Positions 1-8,225 of a stretch of DNA of 51,383 nucleotides are shown here, piece after piece. The number at the start of each line of letters is the position of its first letter. Position 1 is the first letter of the stretch. The translations under genes and the position numbers were made by a program. Under the pieces are notes generated by a model, which was given only the letters and a program-made list of their open reading frames with translations, had not been told where the DNA came from and searched no databases. Origin of the DNA: an uncultured Ectothiorhodospiraceae bacterium (lineage in GTDB: Bacteria > Pseudomonadota > Gammaproteobacteria > UBA9214); assembly GCA_947259415.1 (NCBI GenBank), contig CAMYMI010000016.1, forward strand, positions 1 through 51,383. Reading direction: 5' to 3'.

Positions 1-100
1 CCCTGAAGGGCCGTTGAAGACTACAACGTTGATAGGCTGGGTGTGGAAGCGCAGTAATGCGTGAAGCTAACCAGTACTAATTGCCCGTGAGGCTTGACCA
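1..100 (+). rRNA. rrl: 23S ribosomal RNA, 3' end (partial)
   Basis: The first hundred bases match the conserved 3' end of bacterial 23S rRNA, including the segments GTTGAAGACTACAACGTTGA, GTGTGGAAGCGCAGTAATGC and ACCAGTACTAATTGCCCGTG, followed by AGGCTTGACC. The gene starts outside the window. The exact mature 3' end, near position 100, is estimated by comparison with the E. coli end. It is followed by a 5S gene in the same orientation, as expected of the distal part of an rRNA operon. Confidence 0.95.
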
Positions 101-178
101 TATAACACCAAAGCAGTTGGTGTTGCTGGTCATCAAAAGCAACATACTTGCCTTTACCATCATTCCAGATCAACAGTT

Positions 179-297
179 TGCCTGGCGGCATTAGCGAGTT
201 GGAACCACCCGATCCCATCCCGAACTCGGAAGTGAAACAGCTCAGCGCCGATGATAGTGTTGGGTTTCCCCATGTGAAAGTAGGTCACTGCCAGGCT
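179..297 (+). rRNA. rrf: 5S ribosomal RNA
   Basis: This is a complete 5S rRNA of about 118 nt. It begins with TGCCTGGCGGC and ends with the complementary CTGCCAGGC, which pair as helix I. Internal conserved segments include CCCATCCCGAACTCGGAAGT and GAAACAGCTCAGCGCCGATG. It lies about 80 bp after the 23S end and just before an intrinsic terminator. The ends are set by helix I and may be off by one or two bases. Confidence 0.95.
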
Positions 298-305
298 TTT
301 ATTCC

Positions 306-340
306 AAACCCCGGTACTGTTTCAGTGCCGGGGTTTTTAT
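306..340 (+). terminator. Intrinsic terminator of the rRNA operon
   Basis: A 14-bp stem (306-319 with 323-336, one G-T pair) with a TTT loop is followed directly by a run of T. It follows the 5S gene and is a textbook Rho-independent terminator. No tRNA gene is seen between it and the next coding sequence. Confidence 0.9.
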
Positions 341-420
341 TGTCTTCAAGTAACAGATATTACGCACATTAATGCGTAGCGTTAGCGGCCGGAAGGGAAC
401 TACTCGATGGATGCCCGGGG

Positions 421-1611
421 TTATGCAAAGACGGCCTGCGGCGTATTGTTGAAATCCTTTGCAAGCGCCTCGATGGTAATGAGCATTATTTCGCGGAATA
501 CCTTGTCCCTGTTGCTATTGACGACAATGTTAATATTTGCACGATCGGCCTCGGACAGAAGATAGGACTGCAATCTCCAGATTTCATCGAAATGCTTCAG
601 ATAGCGGTTAGCGCGACGCTGCGGCACATCGGAACCTCGGCCGCTTATTCTTCGCTGCAGCTGTTTGCGCTTCAGCACACCCAGCATGACAGGTATTACG
701 ATTGCGTCATAGTTTCTTTCCAGTTTTTCTATGAATGCCGGATGGATGTGGACGCCCTCCACAATCAATGAGGCCTGCTCACGCAGGGTGCGCTGGATAA
801 CAGCATCGATTGCGACAGCAAGCAGATCCGCCTGGCTGCGGTAGCCGTTGATCAGCAGTGTCTCAGGTACATCCTGAACGGCCTCCGGCTTCCCGGGCAG
901 CGCTGTCCAGGCTGTGAAAGATGAAGTATGCAGTACCGGGACAAGCTGTTCGGGCATCATCATGCGCATCACCTCGCGCAGCATGTCCGTTGACTGGGTG
1001 CGTACAATATCCAGGCGGCTTGCCAGCATGGTGGCGATGGTGCTCTTCCCGCAGCCGGCCGTTCCGCCGATCAGGTAGATCAACGGCCTGCCACTGTTGA
1101 CATAATCATGCCAGACCAGCCAGCGCTGGGCGACCGCTGATCCCAGCTTGTCCGACTGGCGCAGGTACCTGTAGGTCAGTGCACTCAGGCGTCTAGATGT
1201 CATCGTTTCAATGCGCCGGCCTACAAGATGTTTGTGGACGGTTGTGACAATATTCATGGCATCTTCACTGGTGAGGCCAATGTTCTCAAGGCAGCGATGA
1301 TATTCGACCCGGGAAAAGGGGACTACGTGGCCATCCCGTTGTTCTATTTGGGTGCCGAAGGGGATTTTCTGCTTCCCGTAGCGGCTGATGATATCCTGTC
1401 TCGAATCGGCCTTGAGCAGACCGATCACCTCTTGGCGCAGTTCCTGCGTGGTTATCAGTTCTGTATCGCCAAGATTATTGCGAATCTTTGTCGCCAGCTC
1501 ATAGGCATCATTGAATGGCAGCCCTGCATCCTGCAAGGACCGAATCAGGATTCCGCGCAGGAACGGAACCCGCGTATCCTCCTGACGGTCTTCAATAAAA
1601 ATCTTTGCCAT
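421..1611 (-). CDS. 2-phosphoglycerate kinase-like P-loop kinase with ATP-cone-like N-terminus (copy 1)
   Basis: This 396-aa protein has two ATP-cone-like segments in the N-terminal half (about residues 14-70 and 92-150; note RDGHVVPFSR). A P-loop kinase domain follows, with Walker A GGTAGCGKS at 182-190. The segment after the P-loop (STDMLREVMR) and a later EGVHIHP motif fit the archaeal 2-phosphoglycerate kinase family (COG2074), which also contains the plant LPA1 proteins needed for phytate accumulation. The substrate here cannot be read from sequence. A close paralogue lies at 37630-38820, so the two copies bracket the phosphate island. The gene diverges from the PPK2 gene at 1729. The ATG start gives the same MAK(I/L) N-terminus as the paralogue. 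The family call is fairly firm, the reaction is not. Confidence 0.75.
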   Translation of the reverse strand: MAKIFIEDRQEDTRVPFLRGILIRSLQDAGLPFNDAYELATKIRNNLGDTELITTQELRQEVIGLLKADSRQDIISRYGKQKIPFGTQIEQRDGHVVPFSRVEYHRCLENIGLTSEDAMNIVTTVHKHLVGRRIETMTSRRLSALTYRYLRQSDKLGSAVAQRWLVWHDYVNSGRPLIYLIGGTAGCGKSTIATMLASRLDIVRTQSTDMLREVMRMMMPEQLVPVLHTSSFTAWTALPGKPEAVQDVPETLLINGYRSQADLLAVAIDAVIQRTLREQASLIVEGVHIHPAFIEKLERNYDAIVIPVMLGVLKRKQLQRRISGRGSDVPQRRANRYLKHFDEIWRLQSYLLSEADRANINIVVNSNRDKVFREIMLITIEALAKDFNNTPQAVFA

Positions 1612-1659
1612 ATGCCATACACCCTGCTAGCGTGTTCTAACCAAAGCTTTCGAACTGCT

Positions 1660-1665
1660 ATTATA
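1660..1665 (-). promoter_or_regulatory. Candidate -10 box for the 2PGK-like gene
   Basis: On the minus strand a perfect TATAAT lies about 50 bp upstream of the start at 1611, within the 117-bp divergent region. A weak -35 (TTCAAC) sits 16 bp further upstream. No Pho box is evident here. Confidence 0.35.
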
Positions 1666-1728
1666 GATGATAACGGCCTTCGTTGAAGGTGCGGATACGC
1701 ATGCGGGTCGAATTTCAGGAGGATAATC

Positions 1729-3276
1729 ATGTTCAGAACGGCCGAGCTTGGACAGATGGTTCCAAAACATGAGTACAATCAGCGGGAACCCATACTGCGG
1801 CAGGCATTGCTCGAGGTGCAGGCAAATCTCAGGGTAAACAGCAGATTCCCGGTGATCATTCTGTTCGCGGGCGTTGATGGAGGCGGCAAGGGCGATACCG
1901 TTAACCTTTTGAACGAGTGGATGGATCCACGCTGGCTGATAACCAGGGCCTATGATAAGCCTTCTGATGAAGAACGAGACCGGCCGGAGTACTGGCGATT
2001 CTGGCGTGACCTGCCGCCAAATGGTTATATCGGCCTGTTCCTGAGTTCCTGGTATTCGCAGCCGATACTGCGCCGGGTTTATGATAAGGATAATGAGACA
2101 ATATTCGATGACTGGCTGGACCGGATTATGGCATTCGAGAAGGCCCTCGCCGATGATGGTGCGCTGATCCTCAAGTTCTGGATGCACCTGAGTCATGACG
2201 CACAAAAACGACGTCTGAAAAAGCTGGAAAAAGATCCCCTGACCAGCTGGCGTGTCACCCAGCAGGACTGGGACCACTGGCACATTTATGACCGCTTTGA
2301 GGCAGCAGCGGAACGTACCATCATGCGTACCAGTACCGGCACCGCGCCCTGGACGATTGTCGAGGGCGTGGACCCGTGTTTCCGTAGCCTGACCGTTGGG
2401 GAAATTATATTTAATGAGGTAACCAAACATCTTGACGAGGCCGACAAAAAGGCATTATTGCTGGAAGAACTGGCAGCAGAGCGCAAGTCGCACGCGACAA
2501 AACATCAACCGGAGGGCGAGGTGATGGCAGGTGCGGATGCCCCGAGGATTACTCCCCTGAAGGGGGCCACGTTACTGTCCAGCCTGGACATGTCACTGAA
2601 TCTGAAGAATTCCGACTACAAGAAGCAGCTGAAGGAATGCCAGGCACGACTGAACAAGCTGCATCGCAAGGCGCTCAAGAAGAAGATATCGACCATCCTG
2701 CTGTTCGAGGGTCCCGATGCCGCCGGCAAGGGTGGTGCAATCCGGCGGACCACTGCGGCACTGGATGCCCGCCATTACCAGGTCATCCCGATTGCAGCAC
2801 CAACGGATGAAGAACGGGCCCATCACTACCTGTGGCGTTTCTGGCGACATCTCTCCCGCGCCGGCCGCATTAACATTTTTGACCGCAGTTGGTACGGGCG
2901 CGTCCTGGTGGAGCGGGTTGAAGGATTTGCCACCGAGGACGAATGGAAGCGGGCCTATGCCGAGATCAACGAGTTCGAGGAACAGTTGACGGACCACGGG
3001 ATTCTGCTGCTGAAATACTGGGTGCATATCACCAAGGACGAACAACTGGCACGCTTCAAGGCACGTGAAGAGACTCCTCACAAGCGCTGGAAACTTACCG
3101 AGGAAGACTGGCGCAACCGCGAGAAATGGGATGATTATGAATTAGCAGTAAACGATATTGTGGAACATACCAGTACGCATACTGCACCATGGGTGCTGGT
3201 AGAGGGCAATGATAAACGCTTCTCGCGCATCAAGGTGATCAAAACATTCTGTGACCGGCTGGAAGCAATGCTTTAG
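1729..3276 (+). CDS. pap: Polyphosphate:AMP phosphotransferase (two-domain class II PPK2)
   Basis: This 515-aa protein consists of two tandem PPK2 domains, the architecture of class II PPK2 enzymes, which use polyP to phosphorylate AMP to ADP. The C-terminal domain has Walker A GPDAAGKGG (D330, K334) and Walker B DRSWYGR (D385), so it is the likely catalytic half. The N-terminal domain keeps GVDGGGKGD (D50, K54), but its Walker B position reads LSSWYSQ, with the Asp and Arg missing, which suggests a structural role. A strong Shine-Dalgarno AGGAGG at 1717-1722 fixes the ATG. The ppx gene follows 69 bp later on the same strand, so synthesis of ADP from polyP and hydrolysis of polyP may be co-expressed. 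Confidence 0.92.
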   Translation: MFRTAELGQMVPKHEYNQREPILRQALLEVQANLRVNSRFPVIILFAGVDGGGKGDTVNLLNEWMDPRWLITRAYDKPSDEERDRPEYWRFWRDLPPNGYIGLFLSSWYSQPILRRVYDKDNETIFDDWLDRIMAFEKALADDGALILKFWMHLSHDAQKRRLKKLEKDPLTSWRVTQQDWDHWHIYDRFEAAAERTIMRTSTGTAPWTIVEGVDPCFRSLTVGEIIFNEVTKHLDEADKKALLLEELAAERKSHATKHQPEGEVMAGADAPRITPLKGATLLSSLDMSLNLKNSDYKKQLKECQARLNKLHRKALKKKISTILLFEGPDAAGKGGAIRRTTAALDARHYQVIPIAAPTDEERAHHYLWRFWRHLSRAGRINIFDRSWYGRVLVERVEGFATEDEWKRAYAEINEFEEQLTDHGILLLKYWVHITKDEQLARFKAREETPHKRWKLTEEDWRNREKWDDYELAVNDIVEHTSTHTAPWVLVEGNDKRFSRIKVIKTFCDRLEAML

Positions 3277-3345
3277 AGTAATATACGACTTTGCCCGGTG
3301 TCATAGTGTCGCAATTGCGAGTTGCCGGGGCTGATTGCGGATTGT

Positions 3346-4851
3346 ATGGATAAAGAAAACGAATCACGTACCGTTGCCGCCGTGGACCTTGGCTCCAACA
3401 GTTTTCATATGATCGTCGCCCGTCTCGAAGAGACGGGCACTCTGTCGATCATCGACAGGCTGCGTGAACCCGTTCGTCTGGGCGGTGGCCTGAAAAGTAG
3501 CGGCAAACTGAGCCGGAAAGCACGCGATCGCGCACTGGAATGCCTTGAACAGTTCGGTCAGCGCGTCCGGGCCCTGCCACAGGGGGACGTACGCATTGTT
3601 GGCACCAATACATTGCGTGTTGCAACCAACGCCCAGACATTTGTACTGGAAGCACAGCAGCTGCTTGGCCATCCCATAGAGATCGTTTCAGGTCGTGAGG
3701 AAGCACGTCTTATTTATCTTGGTGTTGCCCACGGTCGTGCAACGCGTGAAGGCAGGCGTCTCGTTGTAGATATCGGCGGGGGCAGTACCGAACTTATTAT
3801 TGGTGAGGGCAAGGATTCCATACTGCGTGAAAGCATGTACACCGGTTGCGTCAGCGCCAGCAAGCAATATTTCCCCGACGGCAAGATAACCGGGAAACGA
3901 ATGACCAGCGCAATTATCGATGCCGAGCTGAAGTTCTATCCGGTCGCCAGGGATTTCAGGGCGGGCAAAGGCAGATGGGAAGAAGCAGTCGGGTGTTCGG
4001 GTACCATCAAGTCCATCAGGAATATTGCACAGGCGGAAGGCTGGTGTGATACCGGTATAACCCTTGAGTCGCTTTATAAAATGCGCAGCAAGCTGATCAA
4101 GCAGGGGCATATTGACAAGCTCAAACTGGAAGCCCTTAAAGAGGATCGTGCGCCCGTCCTGCCTGGAGGCCTTGCAGTGCTAATAGCAGTCTTTGAAACC
4201 CTGGGCATCGAACAGATGCGCGTATCAGAGCATGCGTTGAGGGAAGGACTGTTGTACGACCTGGTAGGTCGTATTCGGCACAATGACACACGTGAAGCCA
4301 CAGCGCAATCTGTGCTCAAACGCTGGAACCTGGATGCCAGGCATGCAGAAAATGTAATGCGAACAGCCATGTCGCTATTTGAACAGGTCGAGATCGACTG
4401 GAATCTGATTGGAGATAACAAGCTGATACTCAAGTGGGCGGCACAGTTGCACGAGATCGGTTTGCAAATTTCACACGGCGCATATCACAAGCGTGGCGCG
4501 TATATACTGACGCATGCAGACCTGCCGGGCTTTTCGCGAACCGAGCAATCCTTGCTGGCGACATTGATACTCAATCACCGGCAGAGAATTCGTATGAATA
4601 GTTTTGAAGGCCTGGTTACACGGGCGCAAAAGCCGGGCTTGAGGCTATGCGTATTGTTGCGTCTTGCTGTGCTGCTTCACCGTGGCAGGACCGATGAGCA
4701 GGTGCCGGATATATCTATCCAGGTAGACCAGTCAAAGATAACTCTCAGGTTCCCCGGAAACTGGCTGGAACGGCATTCACTCACCCAGGCAGACCTGAAG
4801 AAGGAATGTCAGTTCCTCAAGGATGCGGGCTTCTCGCTTGCATTTAGATAG
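3346..4851 (+). CDS. ppx: Exopolyphosphatase of the Ppx/GppA family
   Basis: This protein of about 501 aa belongs to the ASKHA-fold Ppx/GppA phosphatases, which release phosphate from polyP ends or from pppGpp. Visible motifs are AVDLGSNSFHMIVAR near the N-terminus, VGTNTLRVATN, the second phosphate loop VVDIGGGSTELI, and GCSGTIKSI. The C-terminal half contains the HD-like helical region (LHEIGLQISHGAYHKRGAY) seen in long Ppx proteins. I chose the ATG at 3346 because it puts the DLGS motif about 12 residues from the N-terminus. A TTG at 3322 would add eight residues. Next to the PPK2 gene and in an island with PPK1, a polyP role is more likely than a pppGpp-only role. It is convergent with phoR copy 1, with only 24 bp between them. 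Confidence 0.9.
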   Translation: MDKENESRTVAAVDLGSNSFHMIVARLEETGTLSIIDRLREPVRLGGGLKSSGKLSRKARDRALECLEQFGQRVRALPQGDVRIVGTNTLRVATNAQTFVLEAQQLLGHPIEIVSGREEARLIYLGVAHGRATREGRRLVVDIGGGSTELIIGEGKDSILRESMYTGCVSASKQYFPDGKITGKRMTSAIIDAELKFYPVARDFRAGKGRWEEAVGCSGTIKSIRNIAQAEGWCDTGITLESLYKMRSKLIKQGHIDKLKLEALKEDRAPVLPGGLAVLIAVFETLGIEQMRVSEHALREGLLYDLVGRIRHNDTREATAQSVLKRWNLDARHAENVMRTAMSLFEQVEIDWNLIGDNKLILKWAAQLHEIGLQISHGAYHKRGAYILTHADLPGFSRTEQSLLATLILNHRQRIRMNSFEGLVTRAQKPGLRLCVLLRLAVLLHRGRTDEQVPDISIQVDQSKITLRFPGNWLERHSLTQADLKKECQFLKDAGFSLAFR

Positions 4852-4875
4852 CCAGACAGTACCAGACCTGCGCTA

Positions 4876-6213
4876 TCAATCTGAAATAGCGGTATTTTCG
4901 GCAGCCCCCGGCCTAATGACACGCTCAGCCGGGAAATGACAGGTAAAAGTACTGCCGCCTCCTACCGTACTGATGATTTCCAGCTCTGCATCGTGGCGCT
5001 CGAGTACGTGTTTGACAATGGCCAGCCCGAGCCCGGTTCCCCCGGTGTCACGTGAATGACTGGCATCGACACGGTACAGCCGTTCGGTCAGTCTGGGGAT
5101 GTGGCGGGCGGCAATGCCTTCGCCGGTATCAGTGACACTGAGATGGGCGCCTTCATCATCCACCTGCCACAGGATCCTTACCTCTGCATGGTTCGGGGTA
5201 TGCCTGATCGCATTGGTAACCAGATTTGAAAAGGCAGTACGGAGTTCCTTTGCGTTGCCGCGCAATCCGTCCCGTGAGCGGATATCCAGTTGCACTACAT
5301 GCTGCGCAGCACCACTCAGGGTGCGTGCTTCCTCGACAATCGTCGTGAGGAGTTCCTCAATCGGGACGTGCTCTTCAGGTGCGGATTCCCGTCGCATTTC
5401 CAGCCGTGACAATGTCAGCAGGTCGGACACCAGTTCATTCATGCGTCTTGCCTGTTGAAGAATCAGCCCGGTTGACCGCTGCAGTATGGCCGGATCAGGT
5501 ATATTTGTATTCAGCTGTTCTGCCAGTCCGGATATTACGGTCAGAGGGGTGCGCAGTTCATGCGACACATTGGCCACGAAATCTCGCCGTGATGTATCGA
5601 GATAATACTGGCGGGTTATGTCTCGCGCCACGACCATTAGTAAGTTGGCTTCATGTTTTAGCGGCGTGACGAAAACCGACAGGATCTTTGCACGGTTTGC
5701 CGGTGAGGTAATGACCAGCGGCATGGCAAACTCACTGTTTTCCAGATACTCCCCGAGTACCGGGTCCGGTGCAAGGGCGGTCAATAATCGACCCTGTGAA
5801 TCCGGCCACACGATATTCAGGAGGTTTTCTGCCGCGGGGTTGGACCAGTCGACCCGGCCTGAGTGATCCAGAATGATCACTGCATCAGGCAGTGTGTTGA
5901 CCGTGTCACGAAAACGGTCAAGCTGATACGATAAATTGCGGATGCGGGTGTTGTTGCTGTCTTGCCGTTCCTGGATCCTGGGGACGATGTCCTTCCACAG
6001 ACCGATGGGCCGCGGTCCGTCATGTCCGTTTTGCCCAAGCAAGTGTGCCAGGCGGGCAAGTTGATATAAATGCCAGCCGAGATATACAAGCATGCCGAGT
6101 AGCAGGCACGGCAGGAGTTGTCCTGTTAGCATGCCTGCCAGACCTGACATGATTAGTGTTCCGAGGAACAGCCTGAGTTCTTCTCGCCAGTGATTGGGCA
6201 TGGAGAACATCAT
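4876..6213 (-). CDS. phoR: Phosphate regulon sensor histidine kinase PhoR (copy 1)
   Basis: This 445-aa membrane histidine kinase has the PhoR layout. Two hydrophobic segments lie at about 13-50 with no large periplasmic domain. A PAS-like domain is at about 105-200, followed by a HisKA box VSHELRTPL with the phospho-acceptor at about H218. The HATPase domain has N (NLVTNAIRHT), G1 (DTGEGI) and G2 (GGTGLGLAIVKHV) boxes. It lies downstream of phoB, with a 96-bp gap, at the end of the first pst run. As in other PhoR proteins, it is expected to phosphorylate PhoB when phosphate is low and to be held off by Pst and PhoU. Methionines at 1, 2 and 5 make the start uncertain by a few residues. A second PhoR lies at 48035. 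Confidence 0.93.
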   Translation of the reverse strand: MMFSMPNHWREELRLFLGTLIMSGLAGMLTGQLLPCLLLGMLVYLGWHLYQLARLAHLLGQNGHDGPRPIGLWKDIVPRIQERQDSNNTRIRNLSYQLDRFRDTVNTLPDAVIILDHSGRVDWSNPAAENLLNIVWPDSQGRLLTALAPDPVLGEYLENSEFAMPLVITSPANRAKILSVFVTPLKHEANLLMVVARDITRQYYLDTSRRDFVANVSHELRTPLTVISGLAEQLNTNIPDPAILQRSTGLILQQARRMNELVSDLLTLSRLEMRRESAPEEHVPIEELLTTIVEEARTLSGAAQHVVQLDIRSRDGLRGNAKELRTAFSNLVTNAIRHTPNHAEVRILWQVDDEGAHLSVTDTGEGIAARHIPRLTERLYRVDASHSRDTGGTGLGLAIVKHVLERHDAELEIISTVGGGSTFTCHFPAERVIRPGAAENTAISD

Positions 6214-6309
6214 ACTATTTTCGCAGACGGTGATGTGCTGGAGCGATAATTTACCGGCTTGTGTTGCGCTAATCCGACCTGCGTATAGCTACTCCAGCGA
6301 TGCTTGCTA

Positions 6310-6993
6310 CTAAGTGTGTGCGGAAAACCGGTATCCGGCGCTACGAACAGTCTGAATAAGGCGGTCATGTCCGGAGGGTTCGAGTATCCCGCGCAGGCGG
6401 CGTATATGGACATCGACGGTGCGATCCTCTACATGGATTGTGCCCCAGACCTGTTCGAGCAGTTGCTTGCGGCTGAAGACCTGCTCCGGGTGCGTCATGA
6501 AAAACTTCAGTAACCTGAATTCCAGTGGCGAGAACTCCAGGGGTATCCCGGCAGCGGTGACACGGCAGGTCGCAGGATCAAGTCGCAGGCCCCCGATATC
6601 GAGCAGTTGCATAATCTCATGTTGCGCGGTGCGGCGCAGGACGGCCTTGATCCGTGCCAGTAATTCATTGACCGAGAATGGCTTGGCAATGTAATCATCC
6701 GCGCCGGCTTCAAGCGCGGCAACCTTGTCAGCCTCATCATCACGCGCCGTCAACATGATTATCGGGGGAGAGGGCCGGGAGGTGTCATTATATAACTGGC
6801 GAGCAAGTTCAAAACCGGACTGTCCGGGTAACATCCAGTCGAGCAGCACCAGATCAGGATTTTGTGAGGCGATGATCAGTCGGGCTTCGGCCGTATTGCC
6901 AGCCTCGAGCGTTTCGTAGTCTTCGCTAGACAGGGCCATGCCCACCATTTCGCGGATGGCAGGATCATCATCGACAACAAGGAGGCATGGCAT
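6310..6993 (-). CDS. phoB: Phosphate regulon response regulator PhoB (copy 1)
   Basis: This 227-aa OmpR/PhoB-type regulator has a receiver domain with acidic residues VVDDD at the N-terminus, a phospho-acceptor at about D52 (LLDWMLPG), and conserved T and K (MLTARDD, DYIAKPFS). A winged-helix DNA-binding domain with VEDRTVDVHIRRLR follows. It is expected to bind Pho boxes such as those at 13114-13142, 39084-39101 and 46506-46523. It lies 217 bp beyond the first pst ATPase gene, in the same orientation, and precedes phoR. Its partner duplicate lies at 47341. No convincing Shine-Dalgarno is seen before the ATG. Confidence 0.94.
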   Translation of the reverse strand: MPCLLVVDDDPAIREMVGMALSSEDYETLEAGNTAEARLIIASQNPDLVLLDWMLPGQSGFELARQLYNDTSRPSPPIIMLTARDDEADKVAALEAGADDYIAKPFSVNELLARIKAVLRRTAQHEIMQLLDIGGLRLDPATCRVTAAGIPLEFSPLEFRLLKFFMTHPEQVFSRKQLLEQVWGTIHVEDRTVDVHIRRLRGILEPSGHDRLIQTVRSAGYRFSAHT

Positions 6994-7143
6994 GGTATCT
7001 AATGATAGGGCAGACGGTCAGCAAATCAATGCTATCAGGATGCACCTGTAAAAACACAAGAATCGCTGATCCGGGTGTTAGCATATATGACAGCCATGCA
7101 TGCAGGTGTGCGCTATTGCACCTGCCAGAAGGGACGGGGATGT

Positions 7144-7159
7144 GGCCGTGATCACGGCC
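7144..7159. repeat. 16-bp perfect palindrome between phoB and the pst genes
   Basis: GGCCGTGATCACGGCC is perfectly self-complementary and sits in the 217-bp space between the pst ATPase gene and phoB. It could form a short hairpin or bind a dimeric protein. There is no T-run, so a terminator role is uncertain. Confidence 0.4.
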
Positions 7160-7210
7160 TGCCAGAATGGTTACTGCTGGCACCTAACGCCTGCGAGGCG
7201 AGCTTCGAAA

Positions 7211-8011
7211 CTAGCCGTAACGGCCTTCGATGTAGTCCGCCGTTTCCTTGTTCTGCGGGGTGACAAACATGTCCTCCGTTGCGGTGTGTTCCACGACCTT
7301 ACCCATGAGCATGAAGATACACTCCTCACTGGCCCGGCGTGCCTGCGCCATGTTGTGGGTCACGATAAGTATGGTGTATTTGCCGCGTAATTCCCAGATC
7401 AGCTCCTCAACCGCCTCGGTGCCCTTGGGATCCAGGGCCGAGCAGGGTTCATCCATCAGCAGCAGCCCCGGCTTGACCGGCAGCAGGCGGGCAATGCACA
7501 GCTTCTGCTGTTCCTCCAGGGAAAGTTCCGTGCCCCTCTGGTCCAGCCGGTCCTTGACCTTGTCCCACAGCAGCACCTGCTTGAGCGCATCCTCGACGAT
7601 GCCCTCCTTGTCGGCCTTGGAGGCGTGCCGGTTCTCCGAATGCAGGTTATAGCCGAACAGCACATTGTCGCGGATGGAGATCGGCAGCGGGTTGGGTCGC
7701 TGGAACACCATGCCGATCTGCTTGCGGACCTGCACCAGTTCGACACCGGCATCATAGATGTTGTGGCCGAACACATCGATGCTGCCATCGATACGCACGT
7801 AACCGAGTCGTTCATTGATGCGGTTGACGCTGCGCAGGAAGGTGGACTTGCCGCAGCCCGAGGGCCCGATCATGGAGGTGATGATACCCTGCTTGATGTC
7901 CAGGTTGATGTCGAACAGGGCCTGGAACGTTCCGTACCAGAGGTTCAGGTCGCCGGTCCTGATGGCGAGGCCCGTGGGCTGCTTACTCACTGCTTGACTG
8001 GCTGTATTCAT
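7211..8011 (-). CDS. pstB: PstB-like phosphate ABC transporter ATPase with degenerate signature motif (subunit 1)
   Basis: This 266-aa ATPase is close to PstB throughout: Walker [11 protein letters not shown]-loop VFQRPNP, Walker [13 protein letters not shown] and H-loop VTHNMAQA are all canonical. The ABC signature is not. Where PstB has LSGGQQQR, this protein has LSLEEQQK, losing both glycines that contact the ATP gamma-phosphate. The adjacent gene at 8226-9035 shows the reverse pattern, with an intact LSGGQ but altered Q- and H-loops. The simplest reading is an obligate heterodimer. The gene is last in the first pst run before phoB and is separated from its partner by 214 bp holding an inverted repeat. 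The family is sure, the heterodimer is inferred. Confidence 0.9.
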   Translation of the reverse strand: MNTASQAVSKQPTGLAIRTGDLNLWYGTFQALFDINLDIKQGIITSMIGPSGCGKSTFLRSVNRINERLGYVRIDGSIDVFGHNIYDAGVELVQVRKQIGMVFQRPNPLPISIRDNVLFGYNLHSENRHASKADKEGIVEDALKQVLLWDKVKDRLDQRGTELSLEEQQKLCIARLLPVKPGLLLMDEPCSALDPKGTEAVEELIWELRGKYTILIVTHNMAQARRASEECIFMLMGKVVEHTATEDMFVTPQNKETADYIEGRYG

Positions 8012-8108
8012 AATTTGATCAACATTCGATTATTACCATTCACCACAGAGGGCACAGAAGTATACGTTTTGATGCTGTTCCATATTTGTTCTTTAATTCA
8101 CCTGAAAA

Positions 8109-8179
8109 GCAGGGTGCGCTGTGCGCGCCGGAAAGTAAATATTCAAGCTTTTATTCATGGTGCGCACAGCGCACCCTGC
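8109..8179. repeat. REP/MITE-like inverted repeat inside the pst operon
   Basis: Two perfectly complementary 18-bp arms (8109-8126 and 8162-8179; arm GCAGGGTGCGCTGTGCGC) flank about 35 bp of AT-rich sequence. The element fills part of the gap between the two ATPase genes. It resembles the short interspersed palindromes common in gammaproteobacterial genomes. As RNA it would make a strong hairpin and could protect or end the upstream transcript. Confidence 0.75.
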
Positions 8180-8225
8180 ATGGTCTAGATAAGTATTTTT
8201 CTGTGTCCTATGTGGCAATCGTATT

